Source: an uncultured Muribaculaceae bacterium (lineage in GTDB: Bacteria; Bacteroidota; Bacteroidia; Bacteroidales; Muribaculaceae). From it: a stretch of 42,336 bases of DNA. Positions 15,038 to 24,235 of the stretch are shown piece after piece; the stretch's first letter is position 1, and each line of letters starts with the position of its first letter. The stretch covers positions 1 through 42,336 of the forward strand of contig CAJUDL010000031.1 in NCBI GenBank assembly GCA_910585285.1, given 5' to 3'. The notes beneath the pieces are model-generated. The model did no database searches. It saw nothing but the letters and a program-made list of their open reading frames with translations, and was not told where the DNA came from. The position numbers and the translations under genes were made by a program.

Positions 15038-17238
15038 ATGATAAAGAGGATTTCTATAATTGGCCCAGCTTGTTATAAACAAGAAGCAATTCTTGACACG
15101 GATAAGAATGTAAACTTGATTTACGGACTTAATGGTTCCGGAAAAAGTACACTATCAGAATATCTAAGAAATTTTAATCATCCCCTCTACAATAGATGTT
15201 CAATATCTCCTGTTATCAATTCTGAAGCTGAGGAGATACTTGTATATAATGAGGCATATGTCAATGAAATATTTTACAGTTCTGAGACACAAAAGGGAAT
15301 CTTCTCATTGTCCAAAGAGAATTCGAATGCAAGAAAACAAATAGACGATGCTAACAAAAACTTAACCATTCAAGAGAAATTACTGTCCGAAAATGAGATA
15401 TTGATTGAAACCCATACAAAAGATTGGGAAAAGACAAAAAGATAACCTTTTCAACCTTATGGAATATAAAAAAAAGGTATGCTGGAGGTGACCGAATATT
15501 AGAGTATTGCTTAGACGGACTAAAAGGGAGTATAGAATTATTAGGCACCTACATAATCAACATCCCGTGTCCTGCTAATAAGCCTGAAGAGACAATTGAA
15601 AATTTGCGCGATAATCTCCAACGTTTAAGCGAAGCAAACGGTACTCCACTCCCAACAATACCACTAATTGATTTTAAAGTTGCAGAAATAGAAAATGATC
15701 CGATTTTTCAAGAGGTTATTACCGGCAACGCAAATAGCAGGGTTGCAAAATTGATAGATCAATTACATAATTCAGATTGGGTAAAAGTCGGTATGAATTA
15801 TGAAACGAATGGGGTCTGCCCTTTCTGTCAAAGAGAATATACCGAGGATATTATTTCAGACCTAAAACAATACTTTAATGCTGATTATGAAAACACCATA
15901 GAATATATCAAAAGGAAAGGTGTGTTTTATGCGGAATCTGTGAAAAGGATTATTCTTGGCGACTATTCAAATATCACAATAGTCAAGCAACAATGGGATA
16001 GCCTACAACAAAAGATTGAGAGGTTAAAAGAGATTGCCAATAGCAATCTAAATGCAATAAGAGAGAAATATAAAAATCCAAGTCAGACACTCGTTTTAGA
16101 GGATACATCTGCACTCCTTTCAGAAATAAACGAAACGATTAATGAAGCTAATATTATAATTTCTCAATTCAATAAAAAGCTAGCAACCATTGCTAATGAA
16201 CGTCGAATAATCAAATCTAAATTTTGGAAAATTTTACGTTACGAATACAACCAAACCATTATTGACTACAAATCTAAAAAACACATATTTGACTCAAAAC
16301 AGAAAGAGTTAATTCAAAAGAAAAAAAGTATCGAAGACTCTATAACTGAGCTAAAGAATACAGTAGAAAATCAGCAAAAAAAGATTGTAAATATTGAGGA
16401 AGCTATCAAACATATTAATTCGATGTTGGTTGATATGGGCATAGTCGATTTTAAGATTATAAAATATAAGGAAGAAGAAAGTCTTTATAGAATAGTACGT
16501 GATGGTAGCGACACCCCAGTGTTTAAAACATTAAGCGAAGGAGAAAGAACTATTATCAGTGTACTATATTTTATTGAAACATGTAGAGGTTTACTCGATA
16601 AAGACACCGTTAGTAAAAAACGTATAATTGTCATTGATGATCCGGTTTCGAGTTTATCAAATATGTACATATTCAATATCGGACGACTCATTCGCAATGT
16701 TTTCTATCCTGAAATCAAAAAAGATAAAGAAACCAAACAGCTTACAGCAAATCCGAAATTTGAGCAGATATTTATTTTTACTCATAGTCTGTATTTCTTC
16801 TATGAAATGACAGAAATGGCAGAAGACAAACGTCATCTATTTCAAGCCTTATTCCGAGTATCAAAAAACGAAAACGGAAGTAGGATTGAAACGATGAGAT
16901 ATGAACATATACAAAGTGACTACCATTCTTATTGGATGACTATACGTGATCCAAATACACATCCAGCACTTATTGCTAACTGTATGAGAAATATAATTGA
17001 ATACTTCTTCAACTTTGTTGAGAAAAGAGACTTAAATAATGTCTTCAATCAAGACAAATTTAAAGATCACAAATATCAAGCATTCCAAAGATATATCAAT
17101 AGAGAATCTCATTCTTTAGGTCAAAATATTTTCGATTTCAAAGAATTCGACTATCGAATTTTTATGGATGCTCTAAAACACATATTTATTGAAACAGGTT
17201 ACGAAGAGCATTATAATAAAATGATGAAAATAAAATAA
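15038..17238 (+). pseudogene. RloC/PrrC-like ABC-type ATPase (AAA_13), frameshifted
   Basis: Two frames join into one protein of about 733 residues. Frame one (15038-15445) has Walker A, GLNGSGKST, at residues 30-38. Frame two (entered near 15440, to 17238) has a CPFC zinc-hook-like motif (15817-15828), coiled coil, the ABC signature LSEGER, Walker B IIVIDDPVSSL and the H-loop IFTHS. The C-terminus has RNIIEYF, with arginine and glutamate four apart as in the PrrC anticodon nuclease, and RESHS further on. The break is at an A run (15436-15440): with six A's instead of five it reads WEKTKKITFS. The intact protein would be an RloC-like sensor that cleaves tRNA after phage DNA damage; that role is inferred. 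Whether the break is error, decay or -1 slippage is open. Confidence 0.82.
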
Positions 17239-17454
17239 TTAGGATTTATCATTGCAATAATCATTTAATCGAATACGTATTTGTATATGACAAGTAAAAG
17301 ACCTAGTGAGAAATCTTATGGACGAGTCCAATGATAAAGACAACGCATATGGATGAAAAGCGACGCAATGTGCCTCGGAAGCGAATGTTTGAGTTTGCCG
17401 GAAGAGGGCGAGATAAATCTCTGATTTACAGGATATATTTTGAGTGGAGTTTCC

Positions 17455-17468
17455 CCAAGTGGGACCAC
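17455..17468. other. Attachment-core-like 14-mer, right copy
   Basis: CCAAGTGGGACCAC differs from the left copy at 2894-2907 by one base. The 14.5 kb between the two copies is almost entirely defence-type cargo, while intact housekeeping genes begin just beyond. This suggests the right boundary of the island. Confidence 0.45.
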
Positions 17469-17489
17469 AATGTAAAATACCAAATTAAG

Positions 17490-17527
17490 AAAATCGCTGA
17501 AATTCAGACATTTCAGCGATTTTTATT
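17490..17527 (+). terminator. Terminator hairpin at the island right end
   Basis: AAAATCGCTGAAA (17490-17502) pairs perfectly over 13 bp with TTTCAGCGATTTT (17511-17523), 8-nt loop, and T-rich sequence follows. It holds the same position relative to the 14-mer core as the hairpin at 2921. Confidence 0.75.
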
Positions 17528-17645
17528 TTGTCCGTTTTCATCAAAAATCGGCAAAATATTGAAATCTCAGGTGTATAAATCGGGAACAGTCGAAATCGAG
17601 GTTGTTTTGTTCATCAAAAAACACCGTAACCATCTTATAGTTTGA
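17521..17645. repeat. Scar repeat, copy R3
   Basis: 17521-17630 matches 11463-11571 (shared TTATTTTGTCCGTTTTCATC, GGCAAAATAT, AATCTCAGGTGTA, CGGGAACAG). An open frame of 104 codons covers this stretch, but its sequence is that of the repeat and I do not call it a gene. Confidence 0.7.
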
Positions 17646-17732
17646 GACTTCAATCATCTATCTACGCTTCTTCCTCTCGGATGTATTACATTTTACTGAT
17701 ATTCAATTTTCTGCATCATAAGAGCAGACGAC

Positions 17733-17764
17733 TTTGGAATCCCCCTGAATAATCATTAATTTTG
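17733..17764 (+). promoter_or_regulatory. Promoter of the GNAT gene, leaderless type
   Basis: TTTG (17733-17736), 20-nt spacer, TAATTTTG (17757-17764). The ATG at 17769 is four bases beyond the -7 box, so the transcript should begin at or next to the start codon with no ribosome-binding leader. Confidence 0.8.
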
Positions 17765-17768
17765 TGAT

Positions 17769-18233
17769 ATGGAAACCAATGACAACTTTATTATCATTGA
17801 GATTGATGGCAACAAGAAACAGTATCTTCCTCTGCTTCTGATTGGCGATGAGTCAGAATCAATGATTGATCGATATCTTGATTACGGGACTCTTTTTGTT
17901 GGCTTCTTTAATGGCATGCCAATAGCTGTTTGTGTAGCCGTCAATCTTGAACCAGATGTGGTTGAAATAAAAAATCTCGCCGTTGAAGCTGAATTTAGGC
18001 GACAGGGATACGGACGCCGTATGCTTGAGCATGTAGAATCTCAACATTCAAATAAAAAGATCATTCTTGGAACGGGAGAGACACCTTCAACACTAAAATT
18101 TTATAAATCTTGCGGTTATTCTTATTCTCATAGTATTCCAAACTTCTTCACCGACAATTACCCTGCTCCGATTATTGAGGAGGGGATAACATTGAGCGAC
18201 ATGATTTATCTGAAAAAAATTAATCCTATATAA
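17769..18233 (+). CDS. GNAT family N-acetyltransferase
   Basis: A 154-residue soluble acetyl-CoA-dependent acyltransferase of the GNAT fold. Residues 59-73 form the central strand region (VEIKNLAVEAEFRRQ). The acetyl-CoA pyrophosphate loop RRQGYGRRML fits R/QxxGxG/A. GTGETPSTLKFYKSCGY is the usual C-terminal motif in which the tyrosine lies near the sulphur of CoA. The substrate cannot be read from sequence; the best-known relatives modify small molecules or protein N-termini. It is a single gene just outside the right end of the island. The start is fixed by a promoter whose -7 box ends four bases before the ATG. Confidence 0.9.
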   Translation: METNDNFIIIEIDGNKKQYLPLLLIGDESESMIDRYLDYGTLFVGFFNGMPIAVCVAVNLEPDVVEIKNLAVEAEFRRQGYGRRMLEHVESQHSNKKIILGTGETPSTLKFYKSCGYSYSHSIPNFFTDNYPAPIIEEGITLSDMIYLKKINPI

Positions 18234-18285
18234 TGGTATTGGTTATACCCGGCAACAGCAGAGTATTCCGCCGATGAGCCGGGTA

Positions 18286-18316
18286 TTGTATCAACAATGG
18301 AAAATCATTAATTTTG
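18286..18316 (+). promoter_or_regulatory. Promoter of the SLC13 permease
   Basis: TTG (18286-18288), a 20-nt spacer and TAATTTTG (18309-18316), 36 nt before the ATG at 18353. Confidence 0.65.
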
Positions 18317-18352
18317 CATTATCTATATCTACATTATAAGAAAATCTAAACT

Positions 18353-20185
18353 ATGCTTATCACCATAATCACGCTTGTATTGGCTGCAGCCGGCTTCGTC
18401 TGGGGGCGAATACGCGCCGATGTTGTCGCCCTCATTGCGCTGCTGATACTTACCCTTTCCGGCATTCTGACAACCCAGGAAGCTCTTTCGGGATTCTCAA
18501 ACCCGATAGTGATCATGATGGTGGGGCTGTTTGTGGTCGGAGGTGCCATATTCAATACCGGACTCGCAAAAATGGTCGGTGCGCGTCTGTCGCATCTGGG
18601 CAACGGCAGTCCGACACGCCTCTTCCTTGTTGTTGTCCTTGCCACCGGACTGATCGGCGGATTCGTCAGCAATACGGGCACCGTGGCATTAATGCTCCCC
18701 ATCGTAGTCTCAATGGCAGCTTCAGCCGGAGCATCCGCATCGAGGTTTCTTATGCCGCTTGCCTTTGCCTCAAGCATCGGCGGAATGCTTACCCTCATAG
18801 GTACACCGCCAAACCTTGTCATTGCTGAGGCATGGGAGGAATTCAGCGGAGAACCTCTTACGATGTTCTCGTTTCTCCCGACGGGTCTGATATGTCTCGC
18901 GGCTGGTACTTTGCTACTCATCCCTTTCAGCAAAATGCTTTCGGGCAATAGGAAGAAAAACGCAGGATCATCGAAAGAGAACCGCACTCTCACCGATATC
19001 GTAGAAGAATACAACCTGAATCATGACCTCTGGCGCGTAGACGTACCTGCCTCCTCCCCTATCTCCGGACTTTCCCTCGGGGCATTGGCACTGAGAGCCA
19101 ACTATGGACTTGACGTGTTGGAACTCCGCGTAGTGGAAGGAAAAGGATTACTAAAGAATGTGTCGCAGGAGGCTCCGTCAGCTTCTTCCGTAATCGAAGG
19201 TGGAGATATTCTTTTCATCCGTGGACCTCGCGATAGCGTTGACCGTTTCGTGTCTGATTACCATCTGCACATCGCCGACGACAATGATGAGTCAAGGCGA
19301 CATCTGGATTTTTACGACATCGGGCTGGCTGAAATCGTAGTTCTTCCCAACTCCGGTATCCTAAAAGAGACCATAGCCGAACTCGACTTCCGCAACCGTT
19401 ATAACGTAAACATTCTCGGAGTGAGAAGAGGGGGTGAATACATCACAGAGAATCTTGGAGACAGGAAAGTGGCAAAAGGAGACGTGCTTCTTGTTCAAGG
19501 CACATGGGACGCCATAGAACGAATCAGCAGCAACACACGCGACTGGGTCGTGCTTGGCGAACCGGAAAATCAGGCATCCAAGGTAACGATCAACTACAAG
19601 GCACCGGTTGCTGCCGTGATAATGCTTGCCATGATCGCCGCCCTTGTGTTCAGCAATATTCCGGCTGTGTTCATAGTCCTCACAGCCGGAGTGATGATGA
19701 TGCTGACGGGATGTTTCCGCACGGTAGCCGATGCCTACAAAACCATCAACTGGGAGAGCATCGTACTTATTGCCGCTATGATGCCCATGAGCTTCGCACT
19801 GGAGAAAACAGGAGTAAGCGAGATCGTCAGCGTATCACTCGTAGAAGCACTCGGCAGTGTGGGTCCGCATTGGCTGATGGCTGGAATATATTTCACTACA
19901 TCGTTGCTCACTCTTTTCATTTCCAACACAGCCACAAGCGTGCTTATGGCACCAATAGCAGTACAGAGCGCCGTGGCATACGGAGTCAGTCCGCTTCCGA
20001 TGCTTTTCGCCGTAACCTTCGCTGCATCGCTCTGCTTCATGTCTCCGTTCTCCACGCCTCCAAACGCATTGGTGATGCCGGCAGGGCAATATACATTCAT
20101 GGACTACGTAAAAGTCGGAGCTCCGCTCCAACTGCTCCTCGGCATCCTGATGATATTCGTTATCCCTCTCTTCTTTCCTTTCTGA
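18353..20185 (+). CDS. SLC13/DASS-type permease with two RCK_C domains
   Basis: A 610-residue inner-membrane transporter of the divalent anion:sodium symporter group. N-terminal helices (MLITIITLVLAAAGFVWG onward) carry the SNTGTVALMLP and IGTPPNLV motifs, the latter in the sodium/anion-binding hairpin. Two cytosolic TrkA-C (RCK_C) regulatory domains follow, at about 205-290 and 300-375; the second has VLLVQGTWDAIE. A second membrane half then has NTATSVLMAPIAVQ and TPPNALVMPAGQY, the repeat of the first motif pair. This length and layout are usual for the SLC13 + RCK_C subfamily, often annotated as sulfate or dicarboxylate permeases. The substrate is not determined. It has its own promoter and stands alone. 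Confidence 0.92.
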   Translation: MLITIITLVLAAAGFVWGRIRADVVALIALLILTLSGILTTQEALSGFSNPIVIMMVGLFVVGGAIFNTGLAKMVGARLSHLGNGSPTRLFLVVVLATGLIGGFVSNTGTVALMLPIVVSMAASAGASASRFLMPLAFASSIGGMLTLIGTPPNLVIAEAWEEFSGEPLTMFSFLPTGLICLAAGTLLLIPFSKMLSGNRKKNAGSSKENRTLTDIVEEYNLNHDLWRVDVPASSPISGLSLGALALRANYGLDVLELRVVEGKGLLKNVSQEAPSASSVIEGGDILFIRGPRDSVDRFVSDYHLHIADDNDESRRHLDFYDIGLAEIVVLPNSGILKETIAELDFRNRYNVNILGVRRGGEYITENLGDRKVAKGDVLLVQGTWDAIERISSNTRDWVVLGEPENQASKVTINYKAPVAAVIMLAMIAALVFSNIPAVFIVLTAGVMMMLTGCFRTVADAYKTINWESIVLIAAMMPMSFALEKTGVSEIVSVSLVEALGSVGPHWLMAGIYFTTSLLTLFISNTATSVLMAPIAVQSAVAYGVSPLPMLFAVTFAASLCFMSPFSTPPNALVMPAGQYTFMDYVKVGAPLQLLLGILMIFVIPLFFPF

Positions 20186-20723
20186 ATCAGGATTGCAACA
20201 AGAATATACCTGCATTCTTGATAATTGCCGGTATGTTATATTTTTTTAGTAAATTTGCAATATTCTTCCCTATCCATCAAAAAATTCAAATCATTTGAAT
20301 TTGCTGGTTGGTAAATTATTGGAGTTGATTCGTATAATAATATAATTCAACTTTCGCAAGCGGAAAGTTGAAGTTTATAAGTTTAATTACGCTTCGCGCA
20401 GTTTATGAGTTTATTTGTTTGATGCGAATAAATGAAAACTCGGTCATATTCGCATCTAATAAACTTTTAAACTTATAAACTCTTAAACTTTAAGTTGAAG
20501 CTTGCGAAACTTAAATAATATAAGTAAGTATTGAAAATTAGTTTATAATAAGTAAATGCAGAGCTTATTTAAATTTTGAATCTTTTGGATGCTTTCCCGC
20601 TTTCTCATCAGTCACATAGCCCGCTATGCTCCTTCTTCGAAATCAGGAAATCATCTCAAAATATCCTAAAATTTAATATAAGCTAATTTCCAACACTTAC
20701 TTAAAAAATTCAACATACATATT
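20186..20723. other. Long intergenic region with a MITE-like repeat
   Basis: No gene is seen in 538 bases. It holds a promoter-like TAAATTTG (20250-20257) with no gene close by, the palindromic repeat at 20346-20512, and a small palindrome CATAGCCCGCTATG near 20615-20628. The sequence before kdgK is AT-rich without a clear promoter. Confidence 0.6.
20346..20512 (+). repeat. MITE-like palindromic repeat, copy 1
   Basis: It begins TTCAACTTTCGCAAG and ends CTTGCGAAACTT, giving terminal inverted repeats (TTTCGCAAG / CTTGCGAAA). Inside are a 10-bp stem TTCAACTTTC/GAAAGTTGAA, runs of the form GTTTATAAGTTTAA, and a central stem GATGCGAATA/TATTCGCATC. The same element lies in reverse orientation at 32135-32280. 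It has no coding capacity. Confidence 0.8.
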
Positions 20724-21746
20724 ATGTCAAAGATAGTAACACTCGGCGAGATTATGCTTCGCCTTTCTCCGGAAGGAAACAAAAGATTTGTTCAGGTAGA
20801 CAGTTTTGATGCCATCTGGGGCGGTGGCGAAGCGAACGTAGCTGTGAGCTGCGCAAATTATGGGCTTGACGCTTTTTTCGTCACGAAACTTCCTGCCCAT
20901 GAAATCGGTCAGGCTGCTGTAAATGCGCTTCGCCGTTATGGCGTAGACACTCGTTATATTGCACGCGGAGGTGATCGCGTAGGCATATATTATTGCGAGA
21001 CCGGAGCCTCAATGCGTCCGTCAAAGGTGATTTACGATCGCGCTCATTCTTCAATTGCAGAAGCGAATCCTTCTGATTTCGATTTCGACGAGATTATGAA
21101 AGATGCTACTTGGTTCCACTGGAGCGGCATAACTCCCGCCATTTCCGATAAGGCTGCCGAGCTTACGCGTCTTGCCTGCGAGGCTGCGAAACGACATGGA
21201 GTAACAGTGTCTGTCGACCTCAATTTCCGCAAAAAGCTGTGGACCAAAGAGAAGGCTCAGAGCATAATGCGACCTCTCATGAAATATGTGGATGTATGCA
21301 TCGGCAATGAAGAGGATGCCGAACTTTGTCTTGGCTTCAAACCGGATGCTGATGTGGAAGCGGGCGATACAGGTGCAGAGGGATACAAGGGAATATTCAA
21401 GGCCATGGCTAAGGAATTCGGTTTCCGCTATGTTGCATCAACTCTAAGAGAATCTTTCTCTGCAACCCACAATGGCTGGAAGGCGATGATATATGACGGC
21501 AAGGATTTCTATGAATCAAAACGTTATGACATCAATCCGATTGTTGACCGCGTTGGTGGTGGAGATTCTTTCTCGGGAGGTCTCATCTACGGACTGTTGA
21601 CAAAACCGACACAGGGCGAGGCTCTTGAATTTGCAGTAGCCGCTTCTGCCCTTAAACAGACAATAAACGGAGATTTCAACCTCGTTTCAGTTGAAGAAGT
21701 GGAGGCGCTTGCCGGTGGTTCAGCCAACGGAAGAGTGCAACGTTAA
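20724..21746 (+). CDS. kdgK: 2-keto-3-deoxygluconate kinase (PfkB family)
   Basis: A 340-residue PfkB/ribokinase-fold sugar kinase. The N-terminus is typical of KDG kinase (VTLGEIMLRLSPEG, IWGGGEANVAVSCANYG). The middle has VSVDLNFRKKLW and CIGNEEDAE. The C-terminal motif DRVGGGDSFSGGLIYGL holds the catalytic aspartate and anion hole. The enzyme phosphorylates 2-dehydro-3-deoxy-D-gluconate in the cytoplasm, feeding uronate or pectin breakdown products to KDPG aldolase. No aldolase gene is adjacent here. The next gene, a GltD-type oxidoreductase, starts seven bases after its stop, so they are probably co-transcribed although the metabolic link is not obvious. The exact sugar specificity within PfkB is inferred from overall resemblance. 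Confidence 0.88.
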   Translation: MSKIVTLGEIMLRLSPEGNKRFVQVDSFDAIWGGGEANVAVSCANYGLDAFFVTKLPAHEIGQAAVNALRRYGVDTRYIARGGDRVGIYYCETGASMRPSKVIYDRAHSSIAEANPSDFDFDEIMKDATWFHWSGITPAISDKAAELTRLACEAAKRHGVTVSVDLNFRKKLWTKEKAQSIMRPLMKYVDVCIGNEEDAELCLGFKPDADVEAGDTGAEGYKGIFKAMAKEFGFRYVASTLRESFSATHNGWKAMIYDGKDFYESKRYDINPIVDRVGGGDSFSGGLIYGLLTKPTQGEALEFAVAASALKQTINGDFNLVSVEEVEALAGGSANGRVQR

Positions 21747-21753
21747 TGAGATT

Positions 21754-23070
21754 ATGGAACAATTCAAGGAAGTATCACAAAACTATACCCTCCCGGAAGC
21801 TATCCGGGAGGCTCAAAGGTGCCTGAAATGCAAAGTGCCGGGATGCAAGAAGGGATGCCCTATTGCCAATGACATCCCCGATTGGATTGCGGAACTTGCG
21901 AAAGGTAATTTCGGGAATGCAATCGAGATTATCCGTAGTCGCAGCAATCTGCCGGCTGTATGCGGGCGCGTTTGCGCACACGAGCGTCAATGTGAGGGCA
22001 ACTGTGCCCTCTCCAAAGTCGGGAAACATATCAATATAGGGAAGCTCGAGAGATTTGTTGCAGATTTCGACAGCGAAGCGGGGCTCAACCATGATAATAT
22101 TCCGGAGAAAACAAAAGGCAGCGTGGCTGTGATTGGCAGCGGTCCCGCAGGTCTGACCATAGCCGGTGACCTTGCCCGGAAAGGTTTCAATGTGGAAATC
22201 TTCGAGATGGAGCAGGAAGCCGGAGGTGTTTTGCTCTACGGAATACCGGAATACAGATTACCTAAGGAAGTGGTCCGCAGGGAGATACGTAAGATCGAGG
22301 CACTCGGAGTGAAATTCCATTTGGGATTCACGATTGGTGAAGACGCAACTATCGATGATCTTTTCGCAAAAGGCTTCGATGCCATCTTCATTGGCACAGG
22401 TGCCGGGCTCCCCAAGAAACTGCCCATAGAGGGTATGGATCATCCTGGCGTGAAACAGGCACTCCCCTTCCTGCGTCGCGTGCAGCTCTGGAATTCGGGA
22501 CACATCGACCGCAGCGAAGTGCCGGTTGGCGATGGCGATGTTGTGTATGTGATTGGTGGTGGAAACACCGCCATGGATTCTGCCCGCACTGCATTAAGAC
22601 TTGGATGCCGCAAAGTGGTGGTAGCATATCGGAAAACCATCAACGAGATGCGCGCCCTTCGTTCCGAATACGAAGATGCAGTAAAAGAAGGAGTGGAATT
22701 CATGTGGAATTCCAATGTGGTTAAAGTTAACGGAGGAGAAGGCAACAGACTGCAATCTCTGATCATCGACACTGATGGTGTGCAGAAAGAGTATCCGGCA
22801 GACCATCTCATCGGAGCTGTCGGCAACGCACCCGCCGCCCGCATCGTTTCCACCACAAAAGGGATAGATGTCGATTCAAAAGGTTATGTGCTAATTCGTG
22901 AGATGCCTTACGGCATGACCACAAGAGTCGGTGTTTTTGCCGGCGGTGATGTCTCGGCTCAGCCCGCAACGGTGGTTCATGCCATGCGTGATGCAAAGAA
23001 AGTTGCGGAAGCCATCGAACAATATGTTTCTGCAATAAAACTGATAGCAGCCATCACTCCTGCCGAATAA
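21754..23070 (+). CDS. gltD: NAD(P)-dependent glutamate synthase small-subunit-like oxidoreductase
   Basis: 438 residues, the usual length for stand-alone GltD-type proteins (often annotated gltA/gltD). The N-terminal domain holds cysteine motifs for Fe-S clusters (CLKCKVPGCKKGCPIANDIP, then CGRVCAHERQCEGNC). The FAD site is VIGSGPAGLTIAGDLARKG, and the NAD(P) site is YVIGGGNTAMDSARTALRLG. A closing FAD motif, VFAGGDVSAQPATVVHAMRDAKK, follows. It passes electrons from NAD(P)H to glutamate synthase or a related partner. A longer frame begins at 21691, inside kdgK, but the ATG at 21754 gives the normal N-terminus (MEQFKEVSQNY). The large glutamate synthase subunit is not in this window, so the partner is unknown. 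Confidence 0.9.
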   Translation: MEQFKEVSQNYTLPEAIREAQRCLKCKVPGCKKGCPIANDIPDWIAELAKGNFGNAIEIIRSRSNLPAVCGRVCAHERQCEGNCALSKVGKHINIGKLERFVADFDSEAGLNHDNIPEKTKGSVAVIGSGPAGLTIAGDLARKGFNVEIFEMEQEAGGVLLYGIPEYRLPKEVVRREIRKIEALGVKFHLGFTIGEDATIDDLFAKGFDAIFIGTGAGLPKKLPIEGMDHPGVKQALPFLRRVQLWNSGHIDRSEVPVGDGDVVYVIGGGNTAMDSARTALRLGCRKVVVAYRKTINEMRALRSEYEDAVKEGVEFMWNSNVVKVNGGEGNRLQSLIIDTDGVQKEYPADHLIGAVGNAPAARIVSTTKGIDVDSKGYVLIREMPYGMTTRVGVFAGGDVSAQPATVVHAMRDAKKVAEAIEQYVSAIKLIAAITPAE

Positions 23071-23078
23071 CAGCATGA

Positions 23079-23651
23079 TCATATAATCTCAAATCTAATT
23101 CCTTCCTGCCGTAATGCTTCAAGGCTTCGGCGGGAAGGATTTACTATATAGTTCACTCCCTTGCAATTTGCCTTGAGCAATGGCAAATCATCTCTATGAT
23201 CAGTAATCACAATGGTATTTTCATCAAAGATTATTCCCGAATTGAGCAAATTATCAAGTTTATGTTTGCCTTTATTCTCCTCACCGCCTTGACGTGTAGC
23301 ATTAAATCGTGGGATATTTACTTCGGATGCGAATGCTGAAACATATATTTCCGGAGCCGCAGTTGCGAGACACACCCCTTCTGCGCCTGTAATAATTTCT
23401 TTAACCTTTGGGTTAATTCTGCTGCATAAAAATTCCACAAACTCTTTTACATCAGTCGTTGAAAGCAGATCGGCAGCCAGAGGAATTATTCTCTCCTTTG
23501 CGGCATGATGACTAATGATCCTCAGTTTTCTGCAAACCACTACTTTTATCAGAGGGAAACGTGCTGCAGGACAACGTTTGAACAGAAATTTAACAAATTC
23601 CGTAAACGAGTTGCAATCAACCAATGTGCCGTCAAGATCTACTATTGTCAT
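23079..23651 (-). CDS. HAD-superfamily phosphatase
   Basis: About 190 residues of the haloacid dehalogenase superfamily. Motif I is IVDLDGTLVD, with the nucleophile aspartate at the very N-terminus. Motif II is probably LATAAPE, the lysine of motif III lies in NKGKHKLD, and motif IV is VITDHRDDLPLL. A small helical cap lies between motifs I and II. It is the last gene of a three-gene minus-strand operon: its ATG at 23651 shares one base with the TGA of the phosphoribosyltransferase gene (TGATG), so translation is coupled. Together with that enzyme it could dephosphorylate a phosphoribosyl product, as HAD enzymes do after phosphoribosyl transfer in other cell-envelope pathways; this is inference. 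It converges on gltD with eight bases between the stops. Confidence 0.85.
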   Translation of the reverse strand: MTIVDLDGTLVDCNSFTEFVKFLFKRCPAARFPLIKVVVCRKLRIISHHAAKERIIPLAADLLSTTDVKEFVEFLCSRINPKVKEIITGAEGVCLATAAPEIYVSAFASEVNIPRFNATRQGGEENKGKHKLDNLLNSGIIFDENTIVITDHRDDLPLLKANCKGVNYIVNPSRRSLEALRQEGIRFEII

Positions 23652-24235
23652 CACTGCAGCCCTTTTGAATCATCACAAACATCTCCAGCCCAAGGGAAAC
23701 GCAAAAGAGTTGAATTCCGGAATAAAGCATAATCCGGTTTAATCAAAACCTTTTTGCGCGTCACTGTTATTACCGCTGTCCGTATTATATTTTCCGATGA
23801 GATACGCTTTACAGCCTTTACCACACTCAATAGCGAACAGCCGCTGTCAACTGCATCATCCACTATCAATACCTTATGTCCCCCTTCCTTCAAACGCAAA
23901 GTAAGCTTTTCATCAATTTCTACCTCCTTGAGTGTAGGACGCTTAAACGCATCTTTCCATTCAAGAATTTTGGCTTCTAACACACGAAGAAAGCAATTAA
24001 AAAAAGTCGGCATTTTAAGCAAAATGGAATTAACTATTCCACGTTTTACAACAGTGCCGCCACGCTGACTTTTTACGATATAAAACTTCTTTGCATCAAA
24101 CTTTTCAGCCACATATACCCCAGCTCTTGCAACGCCAATAAGAACCTCATAATTGTACTCCGATTTTCGAATCAATCCTTGAAGATCGGCACACATTTTA
24201 TCAAATTCTTTATAAGTTACGGTCTTGACTTTCAT
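23651..24235 (-). CDS. Phosphoribosyltransferase-like protein
   Basis: A 194-residue type I PRTase fold. The PRPP-binding loop is VLIVDDAVDSGCSL (two acidic residues followed by the D-S-G turn), and the early strand VLIGVARAGVYVAE is the pyrophosphate loop. KSQRGGTVVKRG is probably the flexible catalytic loop. It is not an obvious match to any purine or pyrimidine PRTase, being surrounded by envelope-type genes. Its ATG overlaps the glycosyltransferase stop by four bases and its stop overlaps the HAD start, so the three proteins are made together. I infer transfer of a ribosyl-phosphate group to a surface or lipid acceptor, or a regulatory relative; the sequence does not decide. Confidence 0.82.
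   Translation of the reverse strand: MKVKTVTYKEFDKMCADLQGLIRKSEYNYEVLIGVARAGVYVAEKFDAKKFYIVKSQRGGTVVKRGIVNSILLKMPTFFNCFLRVLEAKILEWKDAFKRPTLKEVEIDEKLTLRLKEGGHKVLIVDDAVDSGCSLLSVVKAVKRISSENIIRTAVITVTRKKVLIKPDYALFRNSTLLRFPWAGDVCDDSKGLQ

Larger units (their letters stand above)
17239..17732. other. Island right-end region, no gene
   Basis: About 490 bases with no convincing gene. It contains the second attachment-core-like 14-mer, a perfect terminator hairpin and scar repeat R3, listed separately. Confidence 0.6.

Noticed and set aside
17331..17645. A 104-codon plus-strand open frame at the right end of the island
   Set aside because: It covers the attachment-like core, the terminator hairpin and scar repeat R3; the codons follow the non-coding repeat and match no family.
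18346..19014. A 222-codon minus-strand open frame
   Set aside because: Antisense to the first membrane half of the SLC13 permease; composition is that of a mirror frame.
19504..20298. A 264-codon plus-strand open frame overlapping the permease
   Set aside because: Out of frame with the permease and rich in His, Arg and Ser with no domain; it runs into intergenic DNA.
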